Shown piece by piece: positions 17,800 to 25,180 of a stretch of DNA of 64,000 bases. The position numbers were made by a program, and so were the translations under genes. Where the stretch lies: IMG/VR virus record IMGVR_UViG_3300042308_001511, positions 124,001 to 188,000 of that record. One strand, written 5' to 3'. The stretch comes from a virus. The notes beneath the pieces are model-generated. The model was not told the origin of the DNA and did not search any database. It saw only the letters and a program-made list of their open reading frames with translations. How positions within the stretch are numbered: the stretch's first letter is position 1; each line of letters opens with the position of its first letter.

Positions 17800-18293
17800 C
17801 GTTTTTGTCTTTCGAGTTCTAAGTATGCTTTAATATCTTCGTAAGTAACCTGTCCTGGGTTTGTGAATATTTTATTAGGATCACCTTTTACATTTTCCTC
17901 TAACTTACGTAGTTCATTGAGTTTTTTTAACTCGTCGTATTTATCATCACACTCCTTTAGTATTTTGCCCAAATACGCATCGACACCTTTTTTTAAAATA
18001 AATTCTTCGTCAAAATCAAATATAAACTCCTGGAAATTTTCCCCATAGTATATTGCCATAACTGGTTCATTTATATACATATCTAAGTAAAACTTTATAT
18101 CACCTACATTTCCCTGACCATATATAGATGTTTGATATGTGTTATTATAGAAGTATGCGAATTTATCACTATCGTTATATACTCTACCACCATTTTTTTC
18201 TATCGTCGGTACCAATCCAAGATTTACCCTAAAGTAATTAGATGATTTAAATTTGTTGACTATTTCTCTGTTTGTTACTATGTTCAATCCCAT
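17790..18293 (-). CDS. Hypothetical protein, possible virion component
   Basis: The protein has 167 residues. The first 100 are strand-rich with many aromatics (FAYFYNNTYQTSIYGQGNVG), followed by a Lys/Glu-rich helical end (ECDDKYDELKKLNELRKLEEN). TATAAATA, the T4 late consensus, lies 4 bases before the ATG on this strand. It is grouped with tagged genes downstream, so a virion role is possible but unproven. Confidence 0.6.
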   Translation of the reverse strand: MGLNIVTNREIVNKFKSSNYFRVNLGLVPTIEKNGGRVYNDSDKFAYFYNNTYQTSIYGQGNVGDIKFYLDMYINEPVMAIYYGENFQEFIFDFDEEFILKKGVDAYLGKILKECDDKYDELKKLNELRKLEENVKGDPNKIFTNPGQVTYEDIKAYLELERQKRQL

Positions 18294-18321
18294 AGTTTAT
18301 TTATAATGTTTTGTGTTCTTT

Positions 18322-18867
18322 CTATTTAGTCTCTATATCGAGTTCTTCGGTTTCTTCACCATCGACCTCTATTTTTAATTTTACTAACATATCCTCATCA
18401 ACCTCATCAATCTTTACAGTTTTTTTAGGTAGTTCTTTGATAAGTTGGTCTGCAGAGTTGTATCTTTTTATCTTGACTTTACAATTCTCTATGTCTTCGC
18501 TACCGAAGTCTTTTGTAAGGTCTTTCTGAACTGCATCCTTTAAGTCTATTGTGAATATTATAGAGTACCAGTTTTCTCCGTCATCGAGTCTGCATGAAAG
18601 TGTAGATGCAATCTTAGAAATTTCTGCATCAACCAGACTTGTTCCATAATCTGCAAAGGATATCTTCTTATCTGCTGCTGCTTTCTTTTCACCTTTACTT
18701 TTTGCCTGACTGAAACTTATAATTTCGTACTCTTCTGGTTCTTCACTATCTTCTGGAAAAATCTTCATTATTTTTTCCTTTATAGTCTTAAGTGCTTGTT
18801 CGGCATGGAACTCAGGAGTCTCATCCATTCCCTCTTTTAAATACTCTGTAAATTTTATTATCTTCAT
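18322..18867 (-). CDS. Tagged protein (capsid-targeting-like N-terminus), unknown body
   Basis: The 181 residues start MKIIKFTEYLKEGMDE, a variant of the shared N-terminal tag with a possible cleavage context YLKE/G. The body has a helix (FHAEQALKTIKEKIMKIF), a Glu-rich linker and a strand-rich part with ENWYSIIFTIDLKDAV. It ends in an acidic tail EETEELDIETK. The box AATATATAA is 3 bases upstream of the ATG. Likely an internal head protein; function unknown. Confidence 0.6.
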   Translation of the reverse strand: MKIIKFTEYLKEGMDETPEFHAEQALKTIKEKIMKIFPEDSEEPEEYEIISFSQAKSKGEKKAAADKKISFADYGTSLVDAEISKIASTLSCRLDDGENWYSIIFTIDLKDAVQKDLTKDFGSEDIENCKVKIKRYNSADQLIKELPKKTVKIDEVDEDMLVKLKIEVDGEETEELDIETK

Positions 18868-18870
18868 ATC

Positions 18871-18879
18871 TTATATATT
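18871..18879 (-). promoter_or_regulatory. Late-type promoter box AATATATAA
   Basis: Reverse strand, 3 bases before the ATG at 18867. Confidence 0.6.
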
Positions 18880-18888
18880 ATTCTTTTA

Positions 18889-19200
18889 CTATGTAAGTGA
18901 TTGTATTTGAGACATATAATCTGTAACCTGTGATGTACTTAGACTACCTATTGTTCCTGATGCAACTATAGTTGTATCGCAATAATTTCCCTCGGAATCA
19001 AGAACTCTTATTTCGAAAAGACCGGAAGATCCACCAATAGTTTGAGGTCCTCTTGCGACTTGTACACCGAAACCATTTACAAATTGTATTCTTGCGTACA
19101 TTCCCAGGTCCGGAACAGCTGGGTACATTTTGACCCATGTGTCATAATCCTCTGGTGCAACTGGTCTTGCCTTCCATTCTAAATCGTTGAAAGTGTACAT
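18889..19200 (-). CDS. Hypothetical protein, probable virion component
   Basis: The 103 residues include DYDTWVKMYPAVPDLGMYARIQFVN and a Gly/Ser-rich beta region (GPQTIGGSSGLFEIRVLD). The terminal helix TSQVTDYMSQIQSL is typical of small tail or baseplate proteins. It sits 8 bases after the tagged gene at 19209-19961 in the same operon. No family identified. Confidence 0.55.
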   Translation of the reverse strand: MYTFNDLEWKARPVAPEDYDTWVKMYPAVPDLGMYARIQFVNGFGVQVARGPQTIGGSSGLFEIRVLDSEGNYCDTTIVASGTIGSLSTSQVTDYMSQIQSLT

Positions 19201-19208
19201 ATTCTAAT

Positions 19209-19961
19209 TTATTTTTTGTAATATGGTTCTAAATAAATCTTTATCGCCTTGTTTATACTGGCATCCGAGGCTTCGAGATCTTCCACGTCAAGATCTTGTA
19301 AATCATTCTTTATTCTTTGTCTGACATCGCCCAAACTCATGTAAGTTAAGTTTACATTAGACTCATCTGAGAATAGTTTCAAAAACATTACGTTGTGTGA
19401 CTCTGATCCAAATGGTATATTAATGTTTTGGTCGACTATCGGATAAAGTGTTTTTAGTATGTTCAGAACTCTCTGTGTCTGCGTTGCTTCGGGTCCATTT
19501 GGGAGCTCCTGGAACGATGAAACTCTTTTCGGTAGTGAGAATGCCATCCTGATGGATATGAGTGCTTCTACGTCGTCTAATAACCTTTCCAGTTTTGTCT
19601 CTACATCTTCGTCTGATTTGAAGCTCACTGTCTTCTGATCAACCAGGTGCATATTTGCATTGTTCGCGAATGAATATTGTTTGGCGTATAGTATTACCGT
19701 GACGTAAGGTTTGAGACCGTCACCTTCGCAAAGTCTGATGATATTACACAATCTCTCTGTTACCTGTTCTACTTTTCCTTCGAGTAAACTGATGTGCTCG
19801 GACTTGTTCTCAAACGGTGTATCTGACATAATCTCAACATCAAGTCTTTCACCTTCAACATAAACGTTGGATGTGTACCCGTCAGGTAGATCATACATAA
19901 CCTCCTTTGTTGTATTCAGTATGTAGTCCATCCCACCAAAGCTCTCGAATCTCTTTATCAT
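19209..19961 (-). CDS. Tagged protein of unknown function
   Basis: The 250-residue protein begins MIKRFESFGGMDY (tag variant). The body has a strand pair (SNVYVEGERLDVEIMSD), long helices with regular hydrophobic spacing (EDVETKLERLLDDVEALISI), and an acidic segment NDLQDLDVEDLEASD. AATATATAC lies 3 bases before the ATG on this strand. Candidate internal head protein. Confidence 0.6.
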   Translation of the reverse strand: MIKRFESFGGMDYILNTTKEVMYDLPDGYTSNVYVEGERLDVEIMSDTPFENKSEHISLLEGKVEQVTERLCNIIRLCEGDGLKPYVTVILYAKQYSFANNANMHLVDQKTVSFKSDEDVETKLERLLDDVEALISIRMAFSLPKRVSSFQELPNGPEATQTQRVLNILKTLYPIVDQNINIPFGSESHNVMFLKLFSDESNVNLTYMSLGDVRQRIKNDLQDLDVEDLEASDASINKAIKIYLEPYYKK

Positions 19962-19964
19962 GTT

Positions 19965-19973
19965 GTATATATT
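19965..19973 (-). promoter_or_regulatory. Late-type promoter box AATATATAC
   Basis: Reverse strand, 3 bases before the ATG at 19961. Confidence 0.6.
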
Positions 19974-20023
19974 AAAAAGTTTTAGTATATTTCTGGGAAA
20001 GGAAGTGATATGGGTGTGTATGA

Positions 20024-20053
20024 AAAAACCTCTCGTTTCTGAGAGGTTTTTTC
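20024..20053. terminator. Bidirectional terminator
   Basis: AAAAAACCTCTC and GAGAGGTTTTTT flank a 6-base loop just beyond the stop of the gene at 20059. Confidence 0.85.
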
Positions 20054-20058
20054 AATTT

Positions 20059-20760
20059 TTAGTTAGTAGAAAATTTCATAGTATTTGTAAAATAATCTTT
20101 ATTCTTACTTACCCAACCAGTTTCATTTAATTCATCTACCCATTGTTGTAGAGTAATCATTTTCATTGGATTTTTAAAAGAAACCAAATCTTCTTGTGGA
20201 ACTTCTGAAATATCTTCATCTATAATTATTTCTGAATCATCAATCGGATTCCATTTTTGTTGTGGAATAGAATACTGACTATTCTTCATAGTTAGTACAG
20301 GAACATCTTTTGTTAAATCAAATTCATAATCTGATTTCTTAACACTAGAACCAGGTTTCAAACCGATTGTGAAATTATTCACAATATCATCTTTTGCCAT
20401 AATAGATAGCCAAGAAATTGTATCCGGAACTTGTAGAGTTTTAGCTTTCTCGTCTGTTAACTCAACCAATACTTCAGAATTTTGCAAAAGCACAATTTTC
20501 GCTAACCCTGGAGTATATTGTAAGTAATCTATTGGGTTACTCATTTCTTCTTTACCTGGATTAGCACCACCAAGATAATGTATGTTATACAAATTACCCT
20601 TTGGTTGTATTGCATTTTTAGTTAAAAATTCTTGCATAACTTTACCTTTTTCGGATTTACCTTTAACTAAAGTTTCTATTTTTTTAAAAATATTTTCATT
20701 TATGCCAAGTATCCATTTCTTGTCATCTATGAATTTTTCGTACAATTTTATGTTCTTCAT
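20059..20760 (-). CDS. Tagged protein of unknown function
   Basis: The 233 residues start MKNIKLYEKFIDDKKW, a clear tag. The body contains GNLYNIHYLGGANPGKEEM, an acidic block SEIIIDEDISEVPQED, and a final helix ITLQQWVDELNETGW. There is no transmembrane segment. An AATATATAC box lies 16 bases upstream of the start. It ends at a terminator, so it forms a single-gene unit. Candidate packaged protein. Confidence 0.6.
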   Translation of the reverse strand: MKNIKLYEKFIDDKKWILGINENIFKKIETLVKGKSEKGKVMQEFLTKNAIQPKGNLYNIHYLGGANPGKEEMSNPIDYLQYTPGLAKIVLLQNSEVLVELTDEKAKTLQVPDTISWLSIMAKDDIVNNFTIGLKPGSSVKKSDYEFDLTKDVPVLTMKNSQYSIPQQKWNPIDDSEIIIDEDISEVPQEDLVSFKNPMKMITLQQWVDELNETGWVSKNKDYFTNTMKFSTN

Positions 20761-20868
20761 AAGTATTTTATTTTTCGTATATATTATATTTCACTGTCAA
20801 AAAACGTATATTTGTAGATATTTCGAATATTATTTTTTTTGTATATTCTATTTCTGAAACTAAAATCG

Positions 20869-20876
20869 TATATTTG
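20869..20876 (+). promoter_or_regulatory. Bacteroidota-type -7 box TATATTTG
   Basis: The box ends 5 bases before the ATG of the UV-endonuclease gene, implying a leaderless mRNA. Confidence 0.65.
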
Positions 20877-20881
20877 TTAAT

Positions 20882-21799
20882 ATGAACATAGGATACTGCT
20901 GCATACCTCTCGGTTGTAACGAGGGAAAGAAAAAGAAAGACCACCTACTCGTAAACCGAGGTATGGTGAAGAAAACGTTTGAAGCAAAGGGACTTCCCTA
21001 CGCATCACAACTTATCGTTGAGAACCTTAAAGACACACTGAAGGTTCTACAATATAACCTGACACAAGGTATCATGGTTTATCGTATGTCATCCGACTCG
21101 TTCCCGTGGATGAGTGAGTACCGATTCGAAGACCTACCAGACTTCACCAGTATCAAAAGACAACTCGAGATAATCGGAAAGTTCATAAAGGACAACACCA
21201 TACGTGTTAGTTACCATCCAGGTCCCTTTAATGTTTTGGCAAGTGAAAACGAATCGGTGGTCATAAAGACTATTGATGAGTTGAACAAGCACGCGGAACT
21301 TATGGATCTTATGGGTCTTGACCAGACAAGACAATATCCAATCAACATACACATAAACACAACCAAGCCGACCAGAGAGGACGCTGCTCAGAGATTCGTT
21401 GATAAGTTCGAACTACTTTCAGATTCGTGTAAGGCCAGGTTAACATTAGAGAACGACGATAGTCCTAACCAATACTCGGTGAAAATACTAAACGATTTGG
21501 TTTATTCTAAAATAGGTATTCCAATTGTGTTTGATCAGCACCACTTCAACTATGGACCACAAGATCAGAGTATGGAAGAAGCTCTTAGATTGGCACTTTC
21601 TACATGGGGTGATATTAGACCACTTACACATATGAGTTCGCCTAAGACTCATGAGGATTCAAAAGGTAGGGCTACTGCTCATGCAGACTACATATATGAA
21701 AAGATTGAGACGTTCGGTTTTGAATTTGATGTAGAAATCGAGGCTAAGGCGAAAGACCTTGCAGTTATAAAATATAGAGAACAATACCTAAAATCATAA
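20882..21799 (+). CDS. uvdE: UV damage endonuclease (UvdE/UvsE family)
   Basis: The 305-residue product matches the family along its length. It starts NIGYCCIPLGC, has SQLIVENLKDTLKVLQYN and MVYRMSSDSFPW, and then metal ligands in VSYHPGPFNVLAS, RLTLENDDSP, IPIVFDQHHFNYGP, LTHMSSPK and RATAHADYI. It has a TIM-barrel fold and nicks DNA 5' of UV photoproducts. It heads an operon with small proteins and a C5 methyltransferase. It would repair phage DNA or sunlight-damaged virion DNA after entry, in place of T4 DenV. Confidence 0.92.
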   Translation: MNIGYCCIPLGCNEGKKKKDHLLVNRGMVKKTFEAKGLPYASQLIVENLKDTLKVLQYNLTQGIMVYRMSSDSFPWMSEYRFEDLPDFTSIKRQLEIIGKFIKDNTIRVSYHPGPFNVLASENESVVIKTIDELNKHAELMDLMGLDQTRQYPINIHINTTKPTREDAAQRFVDKFELLSDSCKARLTLENDDSPNQYSVKILNDLVYSKIGIPIVFDQHHFNYGPQDQSMEEALRLALSTWGDIRPLTHMSSPKTHEDSKGRATAHADYIYEKIETFGFEFDVEIEAKAKDLAVIKYREQYLKS

Positions 21800-21801
21800 T
21801 T

Positions 21802-22008
21802 ATGTTAAATACAATCGCTTATATAGCATCTGCGTTTATACTATTTTCTTTCACGTTGAAGGATCAGAAAAAATTACGTATATTCAACTCGATAGGTGCC
21901 ATACTATTCATTTTCTACTCGTATATGAAAGCAGATTATCCAGTTGTATTCATTAACTCTGCAATTGTGTTAATAAACCTTTACTACATTATATTCAATA
22001 AAAAATAG
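21802..22008 (+). CDS. Small three-helix membrane protein (YgjV/SemiSWEET-like)
   Basis: The 68 residues are almost all hydrophobic: helix 1 AYIASAFILFSFTL, helix 2 IFNSIGAILFIFYSYM, helix 3 VFINSAIVLINLYYIIF. Short polar links KDQKKLR and KADYP join them, and the tail is NKK. The order resembles small bacterial YgjV/half-SWEET-type membrane proteins. It starts 2 bases after uvdE. Role in the host membrane unknown. Confidence 0.6.
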   Translation: MLNTIAYIASAFILFSFTLKDQKKLRIFNSIGAILFIFYSYMKADYPVVFINSAIVLINLYYIIFNKK

Positions 22009-22010
22009 AT

Positions 22011-22517
22011 ATGAAATTATTTGACATATTCAAAAAGAAGAAGCCTGTACAGCAGGAGACTATTCCGAACAAAAAGAAGAAACTGGTGCTCGACAAGGAG
22101 ATGGATTTTCCTGAGTTAGAGAAGTTCGACGAAGATAGATATCTAGCAGACACCTTCGAAGATGTGTTCCGGGCGATACGTTACGACGGTTGGAAGCGCG
22201 AGTTCACGAGTTACGGCGAGATGCACTTCTCGAAGGATCGCGTCCAGGTGAAGATACACTTCTCGGACTGGAGGACGTTCTACATAAAGAGGATCGAGTT
22301 ATATTCCGGATACACTACCTTCATATACAAGGACGAACTGGACGTGGACCACTATAATATGTTCTACGAGATCTACCGTGACTTCGTCATTAAACAGAAC
22401 GAGGTAAAGAAGAATAACATTGAGAAGAGTATGGCACAGATACGCAACGCACTGGGTAAGGACGTACTAAGGGACAGTAAGATTGATATGCTACTGAACT
22501 CGGATGATGTTGAATAG
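22011..22517 (+). CDS. Hypothetical protein with basic N-terminus
   Basis: The 168 residues begin MKLFDIFKKKKPVQQE, a short amphipathic start with a lysine patch. Then follow an acidic segment, a strand-rich core (MHFSKDRVQVKIHFSDWRTFYIKRIEL) and a C-terminal helix. Codon use shifts from A/T-rich at the start to clearly more G/C-rich after about codon 30. It starts 2 bases after the membrane protein. No family identified. Confidence 0.6.
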   Translation: MKLFDIFKKKKPVQQETIPNKKKKLVLDKEMDFPELEKFDEDRYLADTFEDVFRAIRYDGWKREFTSYGEMHFSKDRVQVKIHFSDWRTFYIKRIELYSGYTTFIYKDELDVDHYNMFYEIYRDFVIKQNEVKKNNIEKSMAQIRNALGKDVLRDSKIDMLLNSDDVE

Positions 22518-22541
22518 TATAATAGTAAAATAAAAGAACAT

Positions 22542-22682
22542 ATGGCTGATAGTATTATGATTATGGAGTTCGCAATAAGGGATTTCATCGATGGGCAAGA
22601 GTTAGTTGAGTCGTTAGAAGATAGAAAGACAGAAGTTTCTGCAAGTCTTTACGGAATTGATTTAGTTGATATATGGAACTAA
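22542..22682 (+). CDS. 46-residue hypothetical protein
   Basis: The short gene starts at ATG 22542 after an AAAAGAA stretch and ends in a TAATG overlap with the methyltransferase. The sequence MADSIMIMEFAIRDFIDG then VESLEDRKTEVSASLYG suggests two short acidic helices. It may be a small regulator; nothing specific is recognised. Confidence 0.5.
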   Translation: MADSIMIMEFAIRDFIDGQELVESLEDRKTEVSASLYGIDLVDIWN

Positions 22683-23554
22683 TGGAACAAAGTAGACCAA
22701 TCAACGTTCTTTCACTATTCGACGGAATGTCTTGTGGACAGATTGCTATTAACAAACTCGGAATAAAGTACGACAACTACTTCGCTTCTGAGATTGATAA
22801 ATGGGCTATGCAGATAACGAAGAAGAACTACCCAAACACGATCCACATTGGGGACGTAAGGGAAGTTAAGGGTACGGACCTTCCAGAAATAGATCTTCTA
22901 ATCGGCGGTAGTCCTTGTCAGTCATTTTCGAATGCAGGTAATGGAAAGGGATTTGAAGGTAAGAGTGGAATCTTCTGGGAGTATGTTAGACTACTCAAAG
23001 AAGTCAAACCGAAATACTTTATGCTTGAAAACGTAAGGATGAAAAAGGAATGGCAGGATGTCATCACCGAAGCATTAGGAGTTGAACCAATTATGATAAA
23101 TTCCAGCCTCGTGAGCGCACAGAACCGTCCTAGGTTTTACTGGACAAATATACCAGGTATAGGACAACCAGAAGATAAAGGATATGTAACACGAGACATT
23201 CTTGAAAAAGACGAGGATGTAGATACCGCATATCAACTCACAACAACAGCTCTAGCTTATATGGATAGAGAAAGAAACGGAAAGTCTAGGTGGAACTACC
23301 ACAAAAATCCATTAGACGGAAAAGCAGCTTGTGTAGTTGCAGGTTATGCCAAAATGGCAGGATTTGCAGTTTTAGATTACAGAAACTTAGGAAAACCATG
23401 TAGGAGATTAACACCGAGAGAGTGTGAGAGGTTACAAACGGTCCCTGATGACTACACAGAAGGAGTTTCAAAGACACAAAGATATTTAATGATTGGTAAC
23501 GGATGGACAGTAGACGTTATCGCTCACATACTATCATACATGAAATTAGACTAA
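22682..23554 (+). CDS. C5-cytosine DNA methyltransferase (second copy)
   Basis: I start at ATG 22682, which overlaps the previous stop (TAATG); the in-frame ATG at 22673 is inside the previous gene. Motifs: LFDGMSCGQIAI, SEIDKWAMQI, GGSPCQSFSNAGNGKG with catalytic Cys, FMLENVRMK, SAQNRPRFYWTN and GNGWTVDVI. It is closely related to the enzyme at 12504 but differs in the target region (about residues 185-245), so it probably reads another site. It protects phage DNA or mimics host modification. Confidence 0.9.
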   Translation: MEQSRPINVLSLFDGMSCGQIAINKLGIKYDNYFASEIDKWAMQITKKNYPNTIHIGDVREVKGTDLPEIDLLIGGSPCQSFSNAGNGKGFEGKSGIFWEYVRLLKEVKPKYFMLENVRMKKEWQDVITEALGVEPIMINSSLVSAQNRPRFYWTNIPGIGQPEDKGYVTRDILEKDEDVDTAYQLTTTALAYMDRERNGKSRWNYHKNPLDGKAACVVAGYAKMAGFAVLDYRNLGKPCRRLTPRECERLQTVPDDYTEGVSKTQRYLMIGNGWTVDVIAHILSYMKLD

Positions 23555-23558
23555 AAAT

Positions 23559-23819
23559 ATGCCAGAAAGAAGTGATAACTACGTGGATTTAGTTCCTCAC
23601 CACAGAAGAAAGGGAAATGATTTCTCAAATGATGCCGAATTAGCATTCAAAGATTATATAGCTGATGTAACCACCGTTAAAGATTTGAAGTACTTCACAA
23701 ATAAAGAACAGTATTTTACGCGTGCTCTGAAGGATGCTTACATCTCAGGTTGGAACCAACATAAATACGTTAGTGGAAAGATGTACACCATTGAAGAGGT
23801 GAAAGAAATAGTGAATTAA
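23559..23819 (+). CDS. Small hypothetical protein
   Basis: The 86 residues include YVDLVPHHRRKGNDFSND, a polar basic segment, and a helix ending TIEEVKEIVN. It sits 4 bases after the methyltransferase and belongs to the same operon. It resembles small phage proteins of unknown role with a repeated pattern of acidic helices. Confidence 0.55.
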   Translation: MPERSDNYVDLVPHHRRKGNDFSNDAELAFKDYIADVTTVKDLKYFTNKEQYFTRALKDAYISGWNQHKYVSGKMYTIEEVKEIVN

Positions 23820-23824
23820 AGAAT

Positions 23825-24007
23825 ATGGAACAAACCGCAGTAGAATGGTTGGCTGAAGAGTTTAGAGATACAATCCTTAAAGAATATGGAGAAGTAAGAT
23901 TTTTAGAACTTGTTGAATATGCCAAAGAAATGGAAGAACAAAGGTTAGAGAAGTTGAAAGACTTTGATACATGGAAAGAATGGAAGAATAAAACTAAAAC
24001 AACATAA
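23825..24007 (+). CDS. Small helical protein (TAVEWL-type)
   Basis: The 60 residues start MEQTAVEWLAEEF and continue as charged helices (LVEYAKEMEEQRLEKLKDF). The TAVEWL start is common in short hypothetical proteins of Bacteroidota phages. Likely a helical adaptor; function unknown. Confidence 0.55.
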   Translation: MEQTAVEWLAEEFRDTILKEYGEVRFLELVEYAKEMEEQRLEKLKDFDTWKEWKNKTKTT

Positions 24008-24008
24008 T

Positions 24009-24548
24009 ATGGCAAACTATTGTTCATTTGACACAAACATCAGTGGAGAACCAGAAAAACTGACGGAACTCTACAAAAGACTAGGTGATGACGGACGTAT
24101 AGGATTCGACGACTATGAAAAGTTGTTCGACGAGGCTGCACCTGAAGGATTCAATTGGGGATCCAAATGGATCGAGTACAGTGTGAGCTATGGTGAAGGT
24201 CAAGACTGGATGTCAATCATCGGAGATACTGCTTGGTATCCCGCATCCGGACTGTGGCAGAGAATCTCAGAAAAGTACGAAACATCAGTAGACACAACAT
24301 ACTCAGAACCAGGAGGAAACTTCGCAGGAAAGGATAGTTGGGAAAACGGTGAGAAGACATTCAGTGAGGAGATGACATACACAGAACATCTCTACTACAA
24401 TGATTACGAATACTTTTGGGACAACATCACCAATGAATGTGTTGGGTTGGATCTCGAAGATGTGATTGACGGACTCGGATCCATCTACGAAAAGATGAGT
24501 GACACAGAGAAACAGAGGATTGTGGAAATACACACCGCGGAGAACTAA
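24009..24548 (+). CDS. Conserved phage protein (Api92/DUF1281-like)
   Basis: From the ATG at 24009 the product has 179 residues, starting MANYCSFDTNISGEPEKL. The beta-alpha pattern, the phrase WGSKWIEYSVSYGEGQDWMS and SGLWQRISEKY recall the ferredoxin-like Api92/DUF1281 proteins seen in phages. An acidic C-terminal region has DLEDVIDGLGSIYEKM. It is the last gene of the uvdE operon, closed by a terminator. Function of the family is unknown. Confidence 0.55.
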   Translation: MANYCSFDTNISGEPEKLTELYKRLGDDGRIGFDDYEKLFDEAAPEGFNWGSKWIEYSVSYGEGQDWMSIIGDTAWYPASGLWQRISEKYETSVDTTYSEPGGNFAGKDSWENGEKTFSEEMTYTEHLYYNDYEYFWDNITNECVGLDLEDVIDGLGSIYEKMSDTEKQRIVEIHTAEN

Positions 24549-24552
24549 TAAA

Positions 24553-24585
24553 AAAAGAGATTGTTTCTACAATCTCTTTTTTTTT
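24553..24585 (+). terminator. Rho-independent terminator
   Basis: AAAGAGATTGT and ACAATCTCTTT with a TTCT loop and a long T-run. Confidence 0.85.
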
Positions 24586-24586
24586 C

Positions 24587-24594
24587 TATATTTG
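24587..24594 (+). promoter_or_regulatory. Bacteroidota-type -7 box TATATTTG
   Basis: The box follows directly after the terminator T-run and is 15 bases before the ATG at 24610. Confidence 0.55.
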
Positions 24595-24609
24595 TATAAA
24601 AAATATAAT

Positions 24610-24729
24610 ATGAACAACCATAGAATAAATATGAACAAGATAAAAGTTCCTAAAAGATACGCAAAACAATACAATATAGATAGTTACCTAAAATCTTTTC
24701 TAAGTGAACTACGTATAAGTCTCTGTTGA
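24610..24729 (+). CDS. 39-residue basic peptide
   Basis: A short gene, starting MNNHRINMNKIKVPKRYAKQ and ending SELRISLC. It is basic at the N-terminal half and has its own promoter box. It could start at the second ATG (24631). Coding is likely but not certain. Confidence 0.45.
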   Translation: MNNHRINMNKIKVPKRYAKQYNIDSYLKSFLSELRISLC

Positions 24730-24736
24730 TATATAA
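24728..24736 (+). promoter_or_regulatory. Late-type promoter box GATATATAA
   Basis: Three bases before the ATG at 24740. Confidence 0.5.
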
Positions 24737-24739
24737 ATT

Positions 24740-25180
24740 ATGGTAACACAAAGAGATTTCAATAGGGACTTACTCAGGAAGGGTGAGCTTATATGCAGAA
24801 ACAGCCAGTTCTGTAAAGGAAAAGAAGTAGGTATACACAATCGTATGTTTGGTGGTGATTTACTACAAGAATTAGACTCCGTTTGTGCAGTTTTTGCGGC
24901 TGAAGTCTGTGACACTCCATGGATTGTAACCAAATCAATGAATGTTGAGTTTGTAAGTGAAGTGAGACCGAACCAGATTTACAAAACATACGTTGGTATA
25001 AAAAAAATTGGTGGTACTTCTATAACATTAGTCGCTGAGATACGAACTCATTCAGTAGATACTGAAAAAGAGAAACTTGCTATAAAATGTGAGACGGTTT
25101 TTGTACGTATAAACGAATATGGAGAGGCTATAAAGATAAACGACAATGTTCGTACAAACTACCCAGAACTTTCTAAATGA
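24740..25180 (+). CDS. Hotdog-fold acyl-CoA thioesterase-like protein
   Basis: The 146 residues fit a single hotdog domain. A GIHNRMFGGDLLQELDSVCAV helix carries the FGGxLLxxxD motif of YciA/acyl-CoA hydrolases. Strands with VEFVSEVRPNQIYKTYVGI and TSITLVAEI follow, then ETVFVRINEYGEAI. It would hydrolyse acyl thioesters. A phage copy is unusual. The gene overlaps glf by ATGA, so the two are made together, perhaps to alter envelope lipid or glycan in infected cells. Substrate unknown. Confidence 0.75.
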   Translation: MVTQRDFNRDLLRKGELICRNSQFCKGKEVGIHNRMFGGDLLQELDSVCAVFAAEVCDTPWIVTKSMNVEFVSEVRPNQIYKTYVGIKKIGGTSITLVAEIRTHSVDTEKEKLAIKCETVFVRINEYGEAIKINDNVRTNYPELSK

